Position numbers and translations under genes: made by a program
DNA from: an uncultured Clostridia bacterium
Lineage (GTDB): Bacteria > Bacillota > Clostridia > Oscillospirales > CAG-272
Assembly (NCBI GenBank): GCA_946641795.1
Contig: CAMPBZ010000073.1
Span: forward strand, 1 to 5,997
DNA length: 5,997 nucleotides
Direction: 5' to 3'
In this document: piece after piece, positions 5,156 to 5,997 of the stretch
Position numbering within the stretch: the stretch's first letter is position 1
Layout of the letters: every line of letters starts with the position of its first letter
The notes under the pieces: generated by a model
The model's input: only the letters and a program-made list of their open reading frames with translations
Told to the model about the DNA's origin: nothing
The model's database searches: none

Positions 5156-5997
5156 TCAATGCAGGCCGAGGTAAATCAGCAGAACCGAAATGTCGGCCGG
5201 GTTGACGCCGCTGATGCGCGAGGCCTGACCGATGGTCAACGGCCGGATGGCTTCCAGCTTTTGCGCCGCCTCAATGCGCAATCCGGCGATCTCGCGGTAG
5301 CAAATGTCGGGCGGCAGACGCTTTTCTTCCAGTTTGCGCTGGCGCGCCACCTCGGCGCTCTGGCGGGTCACATAACCGGCGTATTTGACGTCGTTGGTGA
5401 TCGTCATACGTTCGGAACGGCTCAATGCGGGGCGATTTGGGTCGATTTCGGCCAGTTTTTCGTAGGTAACGGCCGGTCTGCGGAGCAAATCGGCAAGCGA
5501 AGCGCCGGATTTGAGGGGCGTTTCGCCGAGCGCCTCCAAAAAGGGGTTGGCGGCCTCCGGCGAGACAAAAGTCTGCTCCAAACGCGCTTTTTCGGCCTCA
5601 ATATGGGCGTGTTTTTGCAAAAAGGCCGCATATTGCTCCTCGCTGACCAGTCCGGCGCGGTAGCCAACCGGGGTCAGGCGCGCGTCGGCATTGTCCTGGC
5701 GCAACAGCAGACGGTATTCCGAGCGCGAGGTCATCATCCGGTAGGGCTCGTTGGTTCCTTTGGTGACCAGATCGTCGATCAAAGTTCCGATATAGCTTTC
5801 GGTGCGCGAAAGAATCATGGGCTCCAGCCCTTTGACCTTGCGCGCGGCATTGATCCCGGCAACCAAACCCTGTGCGGCGGCCTCCTCATAGCCCGAAGTG
5901 CCGTTGAATTGACCGGCGCCGAACAGTCCGGGAATGTTTTTGAACTCCAAAGAGGCGTTCATTTGCGTGGGATCGGCGCAATCGTACTCAATTGCAT
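5156..5997 (-). CDS. mnmG: tRNA uridine-5-carboxymethylaminomethyl modification enzyme MnmG (GidA), C-terminal part
   Basis: FAD-dependent partner of the GTPase MnmE. Together they install the carboxymethylaminomethyl group at C5 of wobble uridine 34 in certain tRNAs. The window holds the last 279 complete codons of a protein usually near 620-640 residues; the N-terminal FAD-binding half lies beyond the right edge. The fragment opens with AIEYD, typical of the family, then GLFGAGQFNGTSGYEEAAAQG (fragment residues 23-43), the region that closes the FAD site. TNEPYRMMTSRSEYRLLLRQDNAD and the C-terminal helical domain follow, ending in IRPLTIGQASRISG and NPADISVLLIYLGLH, the conserved MnmE- and tRNA-contacting tail. 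It is intact as far as seen and precedes rsmG by 97 nt, probably co-transcribed. Confidence 0.97.
   Translation of the reverse strand, partial: AIEYDCADPTQMNASLEFKNIPGLFGAGQFNGTSGYEEAAAQGLVAGINAARKVKGLEPMILSRTESYIGTLIDDLVTKGTNEPYRMMTSRSEYRLLLRQDNADARLTPVGYRAGLVSEEQYAAFLQKHAHIEAEKARLEQTFVSPEAANPFLEALGETPLKSGASLADLLRRPAVTYEKLAEIDPNRPALSRSERMTITNDVKYAGYVTRQSAEVARQRKLEEKRLPPDICYREIAGLRIEAAQKLEAIRPLTIGQASRISGVNPADISVLLIYLGLH

Overview
The window is a GC-rich chromosomal segment from a Gram-positive bacterium, most likely a member of the Bacillota class Clostridia (an Oscillospirales-like lineage is a guess from base composition and gene order). Every supported gene is on the minus strand. In transcription order they are mnmG (C-terminal part only, entering at the right edge), rsmG, parA (soj), parB (spo0J), serS, and an unrecognised membrane-protein gene that leaves through the left edge. 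The mnmG-rsmG-parA-parB order together with a dense group of parS centromere sites is the classic signature of DNA next to the chromosomal replication origin. The origin itself (dnaA, DnaA boxes) is not visible here.

Right part (about 4312-5997): mnmG and rsmG encode a tRNA wobble-uridine modification enzyme and a 16S rRNA methyltransferase. The 97-nt gap between them carries two parS sites. rsmG ends at a strong, GC-rich, probably bidirectional terminator at 4271-4293.

Middle part (about 2140-4311): a 386-nt non-coding region upstream of parA holds four more parS sites, phased A-tracts, a near-consensus extended -10 promoter for parA, and a leader of roughly 125 nt with a terminator-like hairpin that may act as an attenuator. 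ParA (ATPase) and ParB (CTP-dependent DNA clamp) follow. They are separated by a 124-nt gap with a small hairpin and an AT-rich island. ParB should load at the six parS sites and work with ParA and, in this phylum, SMC to organise and segregate the origin. Four of the sites sit directly upstream of the parA promoter, so autoregulation is plausible.

Left part (1-2139): the gap between parB and serS (256 nt) is built from three degenerate copies of a roughly 70-80-bp repeat, with no T-box riboswitch visible, followed by a possible serS promoter. serS encodes a complete seryl-tRNA synthetase. It is followed by a 13-bp-stem hairpin with a T6 run that directly abuts the ribosome binding site of the last gene. 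That gene codes for a small protein with one membrane segment and a C-terminal tail made of a 13-residue repeat whose DNA has a palindromic core.

No mobile element with a transposase, CRISPR array, tRNA or rRNA was seen. The core genes are ordinary. The less ordinary parts are the parS layout, the parA leader, the intergenic tandem repeat and the repeat-bearing membrane protein. I do not see evidence for a wholly new multi-gene system.
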